From positions 13,058,499 through 13,122,498 of the forward strand of contig JAGGNK010006559.1 in the NCBI GenBank assembly GCA_017590115.1: 64,000 nt of DNA, given 5' to 3'. Below are positions 12,158 through 24,700 of this stretch, piece after piece. The position numbers and the translations under genes were made by a program. How positions within the stretch are numbered: position 1 is the first letter of the stretch; each line of letters opens with the position of its first letter. Source of the DNA: Montifringilla adamsi. Its lineage: Eukaryota; Chordata; Aves; Passeriformes; Passeridae. The notes under the pieces are model-generated. The model made no database searches, was not told where the DNA came from, and worked only from the letters and a program-made list of their open reading frames with translations.

Positions 12158-15100
12158 GAGATCAGCAGCACAGCAGAGGCACCCAGACATGGGGGGATTT
12201 AGATACCAGCAGACCAAAGAGATTCTGATTTCCCACTCTGCTGCTTGTCAACACTTCAGGCCAATGTGACTTTCTGTCCTGGCCTCTGTCCTGTGGTCCT
12301 TTCACACCTCTCCTCTGAAATGCTGAGGATGAGACTGGAGCATCTTGGGAAATGCAAATAGGAGACGTGATGTGCAATAGTTTGTAAAAGCATCATATCT
12401 TGGATGTGCTTCGTCTAAGAAAAAGGCAGAATTTTTTTGTTGGAGCTGCCCTAAGTAATAAATTGATGCTAAAGCACAAATGAGTTCTTGTGTGGTTTGG
12501 AAGCCATAAAGACTCTCAACCACTAGACTGGTCCAATTCCTCCTGTTCTTTGCTTTTGGTCTAGTAAATTGAAAGGCCACCGCAGATGTTAGTACCACAA
12601 ATATTCATGTTCTGCTCAGAAACTGAACCTTTTTTGTTTGATGATTTCTTCAAATGAACATGGCTTTTCATAAGGAAGAGGAAGACCATCAAGCTTCTGG
12701 AAAAGGTTATCAGCTTTTTCAAATAGGCCCCAGTGAAACTTTTCTGTTTTTCTAGTAAAATATCTCCCCTTTTTTCCTTCCTCTCTTTTTTTTAAACATT
12801 CTTCACAAGTTACCAAACCTCTCTATCAGGCTGGCATTTCTTCAGGTAAAGTTATTTCTTGAACTATTCTCCCCTTTTAAATTGTATATATTTTCTCTAT
12901 ATTCCCACTGCTTCACTAGGCCCATGTGGTGCCCATCAGAGCTACTCCTTCCAGCTGCCTCACAGGCAATGCACCAAATCATCAGATGACCAAAGGTCAC
13001 ATTAGCTCCTTAGACATTCCTGCACAGCTCTCCAGTTGCTGAACTCCACTGTCTGTGGAGAACATGCCTTTGAGAAGCAGAAAACACAGAGCTATGGAGA
13101 AAATCGACCCACGGGGACCAGCGCAGCATCTCTGAGAACACAAGCAAAAATGAGTCTTAGAATAAAGATGAATCTTACATAAAAATGAACCTTACAATGA
13201 ATCTTAGCCAGAATAATTTCCATTGCAAGGAGCAAGGTTTTTCTTATGCAGATATAGTGCAATCAACTTGGAACCCTCTGTTTGTTTGAGTCATCTTCGT
13301 TTCTAGCTACTGGTTACAATAAGCTTCTTTTCAGCATGTAGATCCCTGCAGCATTACTGCAAGGAGAATGGCTGGAGGTAGCAGCTTCCAGAAGTAGCAG
13401 CTACGACAGAAATTTGGAGGTCTGAGAACTGTTGGATGAAACTTTAAAGCAACCTGATTTAGCAGTGCTTCATCTGACACAGGGAAACCTGTATAATTTT
13501 ATGTCTGCTTGCTGTATGTGGTGAAGTGTTTACACCCTTAATTCATTTCTCAGGAAATGAACTGGGGAGCTGAAAATCTCTTGGAATCAGGCTAGCAGCA
13601 GTCACTTGGCAAAACCCCATGAGGCCCTTGTCCATGTACTGGGAGAAACCTCCGCTGCCCTGCATGAAGTTCCACTGTTGGTTTTAAGCGTTGACCCAAA
13701 ATTTGAGTATTTTCAGTTGCCACTGGATTTAGTGGTAAACAAGGCTGTTCATGATCACCCAGCAGCGTGCTGGTTGAGAGCAAACAGCAGCAAATATGTA
13801 ACTTGCAGCCTTTCTGAAGACAAATAAGTGTCATGAGCCACTTATGTGGAAAACAAGATGTCCAACTCCGCAAATAGACCTCCTGCAATCAGCACAGTCA
13901 GAGACTTGCTTAATGGGCAAGATGAACTCTTTATTCCAAATCATTATGTTTTGGGTCCTGCTTTTTGGTTTTGAATTTCTGAATGACTATGAAAACTCAT
14001 CTCTGAAAAATGTCTACCACAAAATGAACAAAACCCTCATAAAGATTCTAATCCTCCTATTTAATATGCGCAACAGAGGGTGCTGTGCTGTGGGTCTGAA
14101 CAGGAATATTAGCTGCTCCAAACTATATTTAGATTGCCAACAAAAAGTAAAAGGCAAAATGTCTTTATGTAGATTCCTGCCTCCTTTTAAAAGGAAAAAA
14201 CCATCATCATTCTAAAACTGCAGCTGAGCAAAAAGAGGGGGGGGAAGTTAAAAAAAAAAAGAAACAGTGAATTATGTGATGTGGTGTTTTTACCAACTGT
14301 CTAAATAAAGGTTTAGTGAGTCACTGTGGAAAACAGAAAATCTTTCTTTATTTTAAGAGCTGCAGTTGAAGAGTTTTGTATGAAAAATCTTCCCTTAGGT
14401 TTGTAACTTAAACATTGCCCATCTGCTCTTGCCTTCCTCGTCTGCATTTACAGTAAATCTGAGATTTCCTTTTTCAAAAAATACATTTGAAAAAAAAAAA
14501 AAATACAGATTTGGCTAACAGTGTTTGTAGAGATACAGAGAAATCTAACTTAGGGTACCAGCATCTAAAATGATATTTTCCTTTTGGTGCATACTATAGG
14601 CAAGAAATTTTCTGCTCTGGGCTTTGTGTTAGCTTCAAGTTCCCTGCAGGATTTTCTGGTTTCTGGAAGAGGAAGTGACATGGAAGCTAGAATCCTGATT
14701 AGGTAGACTACCCATTTGCCAAATTTAAGGGAAAGAAAAGAAAGATTGGTCTCCCTGGGATCAGGATCAGAATCCACTGAAGTTGATGGGAAGATCCCAG
14801 GTGCCTGTGGAGAGAGCTGCATGGTGGAGCAGTGAGAACTCTGCTCCGTGTCCCCTGATAAGCTCATTGCCAAATCATGTGCCTTGCTTGTAGTTGCCAT
14901 GGCTGAAGAGCAATGCCAATCCCTCAGCACAGAGGGTGGGATGCATATCTCATTGCTCTCATATACTCATGAGTATAATAAGACACTTATATATTTTTCC
15001 CCCTTTTCTTAATATACTCTCACACGTGAAAGAGGCTTCAGGTCATGGTTTTGAATTAAATCCAGAGTAATTGCACCAGAGACAGTTTGTTTTTTTCCTG

Positions 15101-17283
15101 GTGGAAAAACAGGTAGAAATGGTAATCAGGCCATTTAGTGCTGGCCCTGAGAGGAAGGGTGGCTTACAATGCATCTCCTCTGGGTGTATTATTGGGGTCC
15201 AGCCATGCCTGGTCATCAGTATGGAGGCAGAAGTGACTTACTCTTCAAGGATAACCTGTGAGGAAGGGATGCAAAGGCAGGATACTTCACCCACTCCCAA
15301 CTTGTATTTCTGTCTCTGACTCCTATTATTAATGAACTCATTCACTTTCATGAAAACAACTACACAAGATCTTCTAACCATATCTATAAAACTATTTAAT
15401 GCTCTTTTCGAAACAAGGCATCTTACAGCCATAGTAATTGAAGTTTTACTAGACCTTTAAATGAGAAGCAGCTACTTATTAAGTTTTGATATGGTGAGCT
15501 GATTAGACAAGTTAAACATAAAGGCACAATTTATGCATAGTCTATAACCACATGTGCATGTAGTGCAGTTCTTACACTGGTGTTTGGCACTCGCTGCAAT
15601 AGGAAATCCTGCTAGGTACACAGTTTTATGCCACTTACAGGTTACAAGTAGTAAAGCGAAAAATGCTGGGTTTTACGGGAAAATAATATTCATAAATCTC
15701 CAGCAGTGAATTACAGTATAACTCAGAGCTGTCTTTGTTTTGCTGCTGCTATGAATTCAATTCTGTTGCCAGTGCAGAAACAATAAACACAAAGACCAAA
15801 GTGGAAACCACTCCCCTTGCATTTGGCAAGTGCTTATATCCAATTTACAGCTGGACTCTGAAAACAGCTTCTGAAACAGTGCTAATAACAAAGAAGTTCC
15901 CACAGATGCTCATTTTTTTCCTCCTAGTGAAGTGAAGCAGTCCATTGTGTACAAGTTAAAGATTTCTTCTAATGCCTTACCTAGTTTTCCCAGTTCATCT
16001 GTCTCTTTCTGTACCTCTTTCAATGTGAATCATATTTATTTGCCTTTTGTCTTATTAGGCAGCTCGCTTAGGGCGCTGTGTTTTAAAGAGCTCTCCCTTA
16101 TATAGTTCTCACAAGGGAGACACTGTGCTACCTAAACAGTTCTCTGAACTTACCTCCCCCTGATCTGGTGTAATTATGTTTTTGCTAGTTGATTTGGTTA
16201 TTGTCCTGTGCCAAATTTAGGAGCAGTGCTCTGCTGTGACCATACAGGCAGTTTAGTTATTTTAAGGATGTAGGTTTTTACCATCATTGTCATTAGTGGA
16301 ATGATCTCAGGGAATTCAAATGATTTAATTTGTTGAGGTGCATCACCCACAGGCAAATGGTCAGTGCAACCATGTTTTGTCAGATCTTGGTTCATTACAA
16401 AATAGCACACATGAGGAACAAAGCTGGCATGTGCTTTCATTGCACTGTGTTTGTATGGCCCACATTGCAATAGTGACGCTGAGCTGCTGTGTGGGCATTT
16501 CCACTTACACCTTTATAAATGGATTTAAAAGCAGCTCAGAAACTGATTCTTGAAAGACCTCACACATGCAGAACTTTAGAAACCCCAGCAGTGGTGTGGA
16601 CTGTTAGTGCGCTTAAGTACCTTGCTGACTCAGGGCCATAATGAGTGAAAGAGTCAGGACATATAAAGAAGAACAGTTACCAAAAATCAATCATTTATTC
16701 TGCCTCTGATGTAAGAAGATTACCCCAGGAAACTGGAAGGAATATGTTCCCATGTGCAGCATTGAACAAACAGCAATTTTCTTCTAACACAACAAGCATT
16801 GGTCAATATTCAGCTGCAGTCTAATAGTCTTATCTGGTGTGAGGAGCCTTATCTGTGATTTGTTAGCACGGGTGTGATGCTGCAACTAAAATGTTGCACC
16901 ACAAAGTGACAACACCAACTGGCTTAAAGGGAACTGTTTTTCGCTTACACTGATGTAAGCAAGGAAATAAGGAGACCTTAATTACACTTAAACACCTGAA
17001 CTAGTTGTGGGTTTCAACCTCCTTCAAATACTCAGTAGAGGTTTGGGACCTATAGAGTGAATTTAAATCTCTCCACAACAGGTTTGCTTTGCTTTCATAT
17101 CTGCTGAAGTCTCTTTGGAAGTAGCTCACAAGCCCCAGATGTCCCTGGACTCAGGCTGAAAGATTTTTGCTTTAAAAGCATCAGGAAGTCCCTAGGAAGA
17201 GCAAGTGAGCTGTTAGGATCTCATGTGGACAATAAAGACTTTGAATACCCTTATTTTAAATATTTTGAATAATATGCCAGCAT

Positions 17284-17357
17284 AAAAACAAAAACAAAAA
17301 CAAAGAAAAAAAACAAAAACAAAAAAAAAAAAAACCAAAACCAAAAAAAAAAACCAA
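17284..17357. repeat. (CAAAA)n A-rich tract
   Basis: An imperfect array of CAAAA/CAAAAA units passes into long A runs broken by CC. It could be a degraded retroposon tail, but no body is recognisable on the upstream side. Confidence 0.85.
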
Positions 17358-20339
17358 GAAAACATTTTGAACTGAAACTGAGAACTGCTGTCTTGAAATA
17401 ATAAAAGATTTCCGCAAACTGCAAAGTTCCAGTATGCACAAGAGAAATGGTTATGTTTTCTTTAAATATGATGTTCTGGGCATTGCCTGGCATTTTGCTA
17501 CTTACAGTCTTTCTCAGAAGAACAAAATGTAATAGTAAAATGTACCAGAGTGATACTTTGAAGGAGAGCATATATATTTCTTTATTTCTTAGTTGTAGCA
17601 TAGTCACAATTTTATAGTTTTCTACTTACTGGCTTATATCTGAACACAGAAACTTATATAAACTCAAAACACAATCAGGTAGAATATGAAATAAATATAT
17701 AAGATAAACTACTATGAATATGATAAATGCATCTCTTTGAATTGTATCATTTATTCATGAGTGTTTTCTGGTTAGCTCAATAAGCTCCTTAATAAGTGTG
17801 AGCTGAAGACCAGGTGAAACAAAGCAACTGATGGAAGATCTGTTCACATCTGCATTCAGCTCTGTGCTATTTAGGCATGCAGAGCATTGCTGCTGAGAAG
17901 AGACTCCACAAATGTCCAACAGAAATTAAAGTTACTCATATAGGACTGGCCTGTTGGGAGTTCCAAGGCATTAAATTTCTCACTCCCTTCTACCTTGTTT
18001 TTCTGAGTGTGGTTAGGCAGCATGCCACTCCTAGGGGGATGAAGGCTGGAAATAACCCTTCCACCTACTACTACTGTGAGCTATTCGGCCTAAACCCACA
18101 GCTGTAAGATTACTTAGAAATCAGGAGTCCCAAGGACTAGATTTCTGTCACACACTGAACTGAAAATATTTGTCCTCCAAGCAGCATCTTATTTTCTAAT
18201 TGTTTTTTAGGTTCATTTACAGTTGTCAATACTGATCTGTAAACAAGAGCATGATTTAGCATTTGTCTGAAATTCTGAGGTTTTTTTCTCCATTTAGTTT
18301 TGATAGCAAGGATTGATGGGTGTTCTTTTAGGATCATCATTCTAACAGAGCATTTTGAGTCTGGGTAAGACAGAGTTTCTTACATTTTTTCTTCTTTCTG
18401 TCGGTTCACTACCAATACTCAGAATGTTGTGGGACTGCCTCTTCACCCAAATGTTTTATTGGATAATGATAAGACAAGTAAGGGAAATGTCCTGATAAGA
18501 TCTCCTGGGATTGACATCTACGTGAAAATTCTATCCATTGCATTAAAAAAGGGTCTGTATAGTCAGAGGTCGTCACATCAACTCATTTCATGAAGTATGT
18601 TTGATGGTAATCTGAATAGGTACTTCTTTCTTTGATTTGAATTTCAGTAAATTTGTTCACTGGATTTTCTGTGGCCTAAGTGTAGAATGGGTCCAGCTGT
18701 GGTGGCTAACACAATCAAAAGATTATCAAATTATGCTGGGAAGTCCTTTGTCTTCAGTAAAAATAGTAGCTATGGTCCACAGTTTTCAAAGGGGGGCTTG
18801 TCTGGTGGGGTTTGCCTCAGAATGAAGACAAAGCAGGATAATACCAAAGCATCACTTACAAACATCACCTGTGAGCACATATTGCATGTGTGGCTGCTAC
18901 AGTTTGAAGCTTCCCTCATTTCAGTGCATTGGTCTCAGGAAGTGATTAAAGAATGATAAGACAGAAGTAGAGGAAAGCAATTTTCAATGCCAGCAGAGGC
19001 TTAAACATAAAACAACAGAGAAATAATGACATATTATATTGTCTCTGACCAGATGAAGAGTTTTCTTCCACCCCTCAAGGCAGAACTGTAAATACAGAAA
19101 TAGTCAGCTCCCTACATCTCTAAAGATTACCCAGCACACTTGGATAATCTGGTTATTAGAAAGACCTGACCAGACCTCTCATATAACATAAGAGAACACT
19201 GGATCTTCTAGACCTCCTGGTGATGCTGGACAGTCCCCTTGGATTTCCTAGTATGGTCCATTTGTGGCTAGTTAAATTTCCTTAGAGATTCAGTAATTAT
19301 CCTAACCCAGAAAATCACCATTTCCAACAAACACAGTTTCAAATTTGCCTTCCCATCTTATTTGAAATCTGTGCATATAATTCTGCTCTGCTACTGAGTT
19401 GGTCTTCTTTTTATCTTTTAGTCATCCACCCTTTCCAAAATTAAAACTTCCTCTGAAGAGAGGCACACCCATATCAGGTACTCTGACTCCATGCACACCT
19501 ATGTGTATGTACGTGTAAAATTCAGAAACACCTTACAGCAAGTAACAAACTACAGATAGGGGAAATATTTTTTTGAGAGAAGCCAAGCTTGATAAAAGGA
19601 GTGCACACTGTCGTGCCTGAAAGTATGGTATTAATAATTAAGCCATGCAATCATTACCTCAGGATATTATTTCTTAAATATCTCTTGCAAAGGCAATACG
19701 ATTACATATGAATTATATCAATTTTCCACCAACAAAAAAAATCCACAGAAATAGGAATTGAATTACACTGTCCAATTTGCTGTAAAGTTCATTGTACGTG
19801 AAGAAATTAATCAAAGCTACCACCACCCATTTTTATGGGAACATAAAATGATGTGAACTTCCATTTTTAATAAAGATGCATAGCTCTTTTATGAAGACTG
19901 ACTAATAACACTGTAATGAACTGAAATGTTACTGATACATTAAGAATGAAAATTTTGAGGGATGTGTTTACTAGTCTCCTGTTTCAAGCCAAGCAGTACT
20001 TCCATTTGAATCTGTCTATTGAGAAAGGGAAAATCCAAACAATAAAGTTGATGTGAACTCTGTGTAAATTTGTCTCCCACATATATAAATGGCCAGCAAC
20101 ATTCTTTTTTTTCTAGCTACTTCCACATAAATGATTCCTCAGACAGACGTGGGCTGTATTCTCCAGCAATCTGAGATTTTCAGGTGTTGTCCAGACATCT
20201 CTGTGCTGCCACAAATGTCCATGAGTGGATATTCCCAACCTAATTCAAAGGGCTATGAGACAATGAAGGAATTTTATTAGGTTCCAAATTCAAGAGGATT
20301 GTGAGCAGTGACATGCCTATACATTTTCTGTGCAGTATA

Positions 20340-20470
20340 AAGGCTTTTAATCAGGGAGGCTGTCTCTCCTTCCCACAGAAGAATGCTAATTAATTAAAGT
20401 AATATGATATTAATTGAATAATCAGTAAGCTAATTTATTTTGACTGCGCTCGCATTGCTTTTCCTCTTAG
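20340..20470. promoter_or_regulatory. Candidate homeodomain-binding cluster
   Basis: Overlapping homeobox cores are packed into about 30 bases: TAATTAATTAAA at 20,387-20,398 and TTAATTGA at 20,410-20,417, followed by TAATTTATTTTG. This density exceeds that of the surrounding AT-rich DNA and would suit a distal enhancer. No conservation data are available, so the call is weak. Confidence 0.18.
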
Positions 20471-21976
20471 GTTTTTGGTTTGTTTCTTTTAACAGTCTAA
20501 GAAGTTATGCAATTGTCTGGAATATTTGCTGAAACAGTGTTTAAGCATGTAGTGGAAAGCAAGTGGGAATATCTCAATCACAGCAGAGGGTTCTCAGAGT
20601 GCTGTTTATCTGGCCTGAAAGTAAGTACTGCTCTCCTTTCTTTTGGACAACGAAATTGAAACAGAGGAGAAATCTGGGGTAAGCAAATTTTTGTGGGTTG
20701 GTTTGTTTTTATTTTTTTAAGTTTTATTTTGGTTTTTTTTTCTTCTGAACAGTCATTCAGCCAGTTAACTTTGTTCACCAGGTGTTTTTTCATTTCTCAC
20801 AAATGACTGTCTAAATTAGAAACTGTCAGAAGTTTTCTTAGTTGCTAGAATTCATCTGGAGGAAATCTTCAAAGCCTTTTATCATGGGTGGTCCTTCGCT
20901 TTGCCTCTTCTTAACCCTTGTTCTAGTTAACATTTTTTAAAAAAACAACTAAGAGCAATGTTTCATAACTGTGAGAGGTAAAAAGCTAATGAATAACAGA
21001 ATTGTTAGTAATAGATAAAGGTGGACTTTTTGATTATATTTACTAAATTAACTAATCATTAGCATTTTATGTGATACTCAGAGACATCAAATGATGAGTC
21101 AGGGAATTGACTTGTTTACTTGTATTTCTCAGCTCTGTGAATCTGAGCATCAATCAAATGCTAGAAATTTGTTTAGCTAGAGGAGTGATTGCTCGCTTTA
21201 TGAACTCTTTTGGACCACTGCTGCAGAGGAATAGTATTTCAGCAGTATCATCTACTCCTCTCTTGCCCCTACCTCCAACTGCCTCATTCTAAAAATGTCC
21301 TTTCTGTGGATCCTAAGAGGGACCACATGCATCGTCTTAAGACCACTAAATTACAGAGATGGCAACAAGAGAGAAATACAATATTCCAGCTGGATAATCA
21401 CCAAGCAGTCTGATTCACTTAGTCTAATGTTCCCAGTCAGATCCTGGCAATGAAATAAGCATGTAGGAGGTTGCAAACTGATTAGTTTTAATTAAAATAA
21501 TAGAAAGGTCCAAGCCATGAACCTCAGATTTGAGCTTCTTTAATTTTTTTCATGAGAAAGGATATCTGATCAAATCTTATTCTTAACCTGTCCCTCAGGC
21601 TTTTAGGCTGATTTGAATTCAAAGCCACATGGATCTGTTCAGCTGTTTCTAGAAAACTGCCTTGCAAATTGTCCGTCATTTTGTCAATCCATACCCACAG
21701 CTCATCTTCAGAAGTCCTCAGCTCTGAATTTGTTCTAGGACTTAATAGTGCTGCGCCGACCTGCCTCTGGCACAATATCCATCTTGGTCCTCACCGCTAC
21801 ATTATTCTTAGAATCACTTAGACAGTTTTAAAAGTCTGGACTTATGTCAGTGTTCCACCATTTCAGGTGCTGGACATTTTGTGACATCCCAGCCACAAAA
21901 GGTTACTTTTTCCCATCAGGGAACAATAGATGCTGTAAATAATGTTGAAAAATTTTGGGGCCAGCAATAAGGAGAC

Positions 21977-22022
<46 letters not shown>
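21977..22022. repeat. (TAA)15 microsatellite
   Basis: A pure trinucleotide TAA run of about 45 bases. Read on the minus strand it gives a leucine run in a spurious frame. Confidence 0.95.
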
Positions 22023-22023
<1 letters not shown>

Positions 22024-23067
22024 TATTGGGGTCTTCTGAATCAGGATTAAGGCTCCACAGGTGCTGAACAGCATTTCTGTGCAGAACCTTGGTGGCAGCT
22101 GGCACCAGCTGGAATCCCATTTCCTGCTCACCAGAGCTTCAAAATACATCATTACATGTAGAAAAAAGAGGGAGAAATGTTGTTTGTCTTCTAATTTCTC
22201 TTAAAATCTTATGTATTTGTCTAAAATGTGCCATAGAAAAAACTACCACTGATTTAAATAAAAAACCAAGAAAATAAAATCCAACTGACTAAAATAATGC
22301 CTATGTGCACAGAAGCATTGATCAGGTTCACCAAAATATATTAAAAAGTCTTTCTGTTGAGCTGGAAGTGAAATGTTTTTAAATGCTTGTTTTGTAAACA
22401 GGAAATCCATTATTTAAATTAATGATTTATTCCTTTAAAGCCATTGTGGAATCTATCTCTGGCAAGGTAAGATGCACATTGTCTTCTATCTGCATATAGC
22501 CATGTAACTGCAAAATCTGGCAGTGACTATGGAAAAAAAACCCCCAATTTTGCTGGTTTCAAGAATATCTCCTGAGTCTGAGATATATCTCACTTGTTTT
22601 TCAAATACTGCAACGAGTAATTTAAGCTCTGTGTTCAGAGAAAGAACTTGCCTCTCTGTTGGTGTATACATCTGTATTACCTGATTGGCATTAATTTTTA
22701 CCTGTTTTAAACAGAAATATTGCAGTTCTCCTGCAGTGTTCCCCCCACCCCACCCCCGAGGAAATGATCATTAAGAAAGTCCCTGATTCAAAGCTCAAGG
22801 AAGTAAATATACACTATCAAACCATGCTGAAATGTTGCTCACACTCCAAGGCTCAGATACTTGTAGGGTTTTAAGGTTTGACTTTCTCTAAAGATTTGTG
22901 AAGACCGGAAAGTCTGGATATTACCAGTGAAGTCCTCAGTTCTGGTATTTATGATGAATATTAAGCTTTTGGAGAACCTGCCAAGAGTCACTACCAGTTG
23001 CTGGAGTGGATCAATCATGTATCTTGTAGATTTCTATTTTCTGTGCTCCTGAAAAGCTGCAAGCCTA

Positions 23068-24700
23068 GGCTGGAAGGCATTTCTGGAGATCAGATATTCT
23101 AACCCCCTGCTCAGCTGGGGTCAGCTACTCAGGATGCAGACCTGACAACTTCTCTTAGCAAACTGTGCCAATGTTTGGTTGCCGCCACAGGAAAAAAAGG
23201 AAATTTTTCTTATATTTCAGTGGAATTTCTTAATGAATGTTTCAGTTTGTCCCATTGTCTCTTATCCAATCACTGGGCACCGCTGAGAAGAACCTAGCAC
23301 TTTCTTCTTTAATCCCAGTACTGGACATTTGTATACATTGATAAGACTCCCCCTGAGCCTCTTCTTCTCTGGGCTGAACAGGACCACCTCTCTCAGCCTC
23401 TAGTCACATGCCAAATGCTTTGAACCCTTAATTTGCCTTAGTGACCCTTCACTGCACTTAAACTCCTCCATGTCCTTGTCTCTCTTGCACTGGGAAGCCC
23501 GGGACTGGACAGAGAGCTCCAGATGATGTCTCCTCACTAGCACTCGGTAGAGGGGAAGGATCATCCCCTTTCCACCTGCTGACTGAGCTCTTCTTGATGC
23601 ATCCAAGGATGCTGCTGGCCTTTTTTGCTGCAAGGCTGCATTGCTGGCTCATAGTCCATCTGTTCACCAGGGTCCTGTGGATCTTTTCTGCCAGGCTGCT
23701 TTCTTAGATGGTCAGTGCCTAAGGTCTACTAGTGCATGGGATGACTTGTTTTTCCCTTGGTTGAACTTCAAGGGTTTCCCACTGGCCCATTTCTACAGTC
23801 AAGGATTGCTGTCAACCTGCCCTGAACAGCAGCACAACCATCCAGTCTCCCACCCAGTTCCCCCAGTTATGTGCCATCTGTGAATTTGCTGAATTTGTTG
23901 TCAGTCATCAGTGTAAGGGTTACACGGTGCTAGTCCCAGTGTTAGCACTGGAGTTGGCTAGTGACTAGTGACTGACTTCAAGCTGCTGATCACATCTCTT
24001 TTGAGCCCAGCACTTCAGCCAGCTTTCAAATCACCTCACTGTCTCATATGTTTAACCCATGTATCACCAGGTTGTCTGTGAAGATGTTGAAAAGAGACAA
24101 TGTCAAAAGTCTCACTAAGATAAACCACATCCATGGCTCTCCCCTTACCCACCAAGCTTTCCATCTCACCATGGAAGGCTATCAGGTTGGTCAGACACAA
24201 TTTCCCTTTGATAAATCTGTGCTGACTGCTGCTGATCACCTGTCTTTCAAGTGTCTGGAAACAGTTTTCAGGATTAGCAGCTCCATCACCTTTCCAGGGA
24301 TCAAAGTAAGGCTGGTCTGCCTGTGGCTGCTTGGATTCTTCTTGACCTTCTTGAAGACAGGAGTGACATTTGCTCTCTTCCAGCGCTCGGAAACACCCCC
24401 TCGATAACCACGACCTTTCCGAGATAATTAAGAGCAGCCTCACAAAGGCATCTGACAACTCTTTGGTGCATCCCTTAAGGGCCCATGGAATTGTGTCCGA
24501 CCAGTTTCTTTAAATGTTCCCAAAACTATGCCAAGTAGTTCCTAAACCACACTGAACTTCCTTGTTCCAGACCTTCCAAGGTTAAAAAACAACCTGATGT
24601 GAAGGAGGCATTGACTGCCTTGGCCTTTTCAGTGTTCTTTGTTACATGGGCCCCATCCCATTTGGCAGCAGGTCCCCATTTCCCCAGTATTTCCCTAGCA
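23068..24700 (-). mobile_element. CR1 LINE, 5'-truncated, old and degraded
   Basis: The plus strand reads as the reverse complement of the 3' part of a CR1 non-LTR retrotransposon. It begins with the typical 3' end (GGAAGGCATTTCTGGAGATC, compare the CR1 word 'ggaagggacctctggagatc'). It then continues through blocks matching familiar avian CR1 segments, including the 'leading edge, cttcttctctgggctgaac' region, and into the reverse-transcriptase coding region at about 24.04-24.46 kb. The 3' octamer repeat is not clear, and frameshifts and stops show the copy is dead. The right boundary is approximate: similarity to remembered CR1 sequence fades near 24,700. An older CR1 subfamily is likely, given the divergence. 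Confidence 0.88.
24036..24458 (-). pseudogene. CR1 reverse-transcriptase remnant
   Basis: A 140-codon minus-strand frame retains recognisable CR1 RT blocks: KGKLCLTNLIAFHGEM, then a GRAMDVVYL block followed by a damaged equivalent of the family's conserved 'DFSKAFDTVS' (here SETFDIVS). Upstream in the frame, WLSRGCFRALEESKCHSCLQ corresponds to the family's 'W...A.V.P.FKKG' block. It lies inside the CR1 at 23,068-24,700. It lacks an intact catalytic core and has no start or end of its own, so it is a fossil fragment rather than a gene. Confidence 0.85.

Larger units (their letters stand above)
12160..23065. other. Gene-free intergenic DNA
   Basis: AT-rich unique sequence with no frame resembling a known protein. 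It contains two simple repeats (17.28 kb and 21.98 kb), scattered AP-1-type heptamers (TGACTCA at 16,626; TGAGTCA at 21,095), and a homeobox-motif cluster near 20.39 kb. A 66-codon minus-strand frame near 12.6-12.8 kb has a protein-like composition, but it begins with TTG and matches nothing I recognise. Confidence 0.55.

Noticed and set aside
12616..12816. A hydrophilic 66-codon minus-strand frame with a protein-like composition
   Set aside because: It starts with TTG, matches no family I recognise and shows no convincing flanking splice sites. Kept only as a possible exon fossil.
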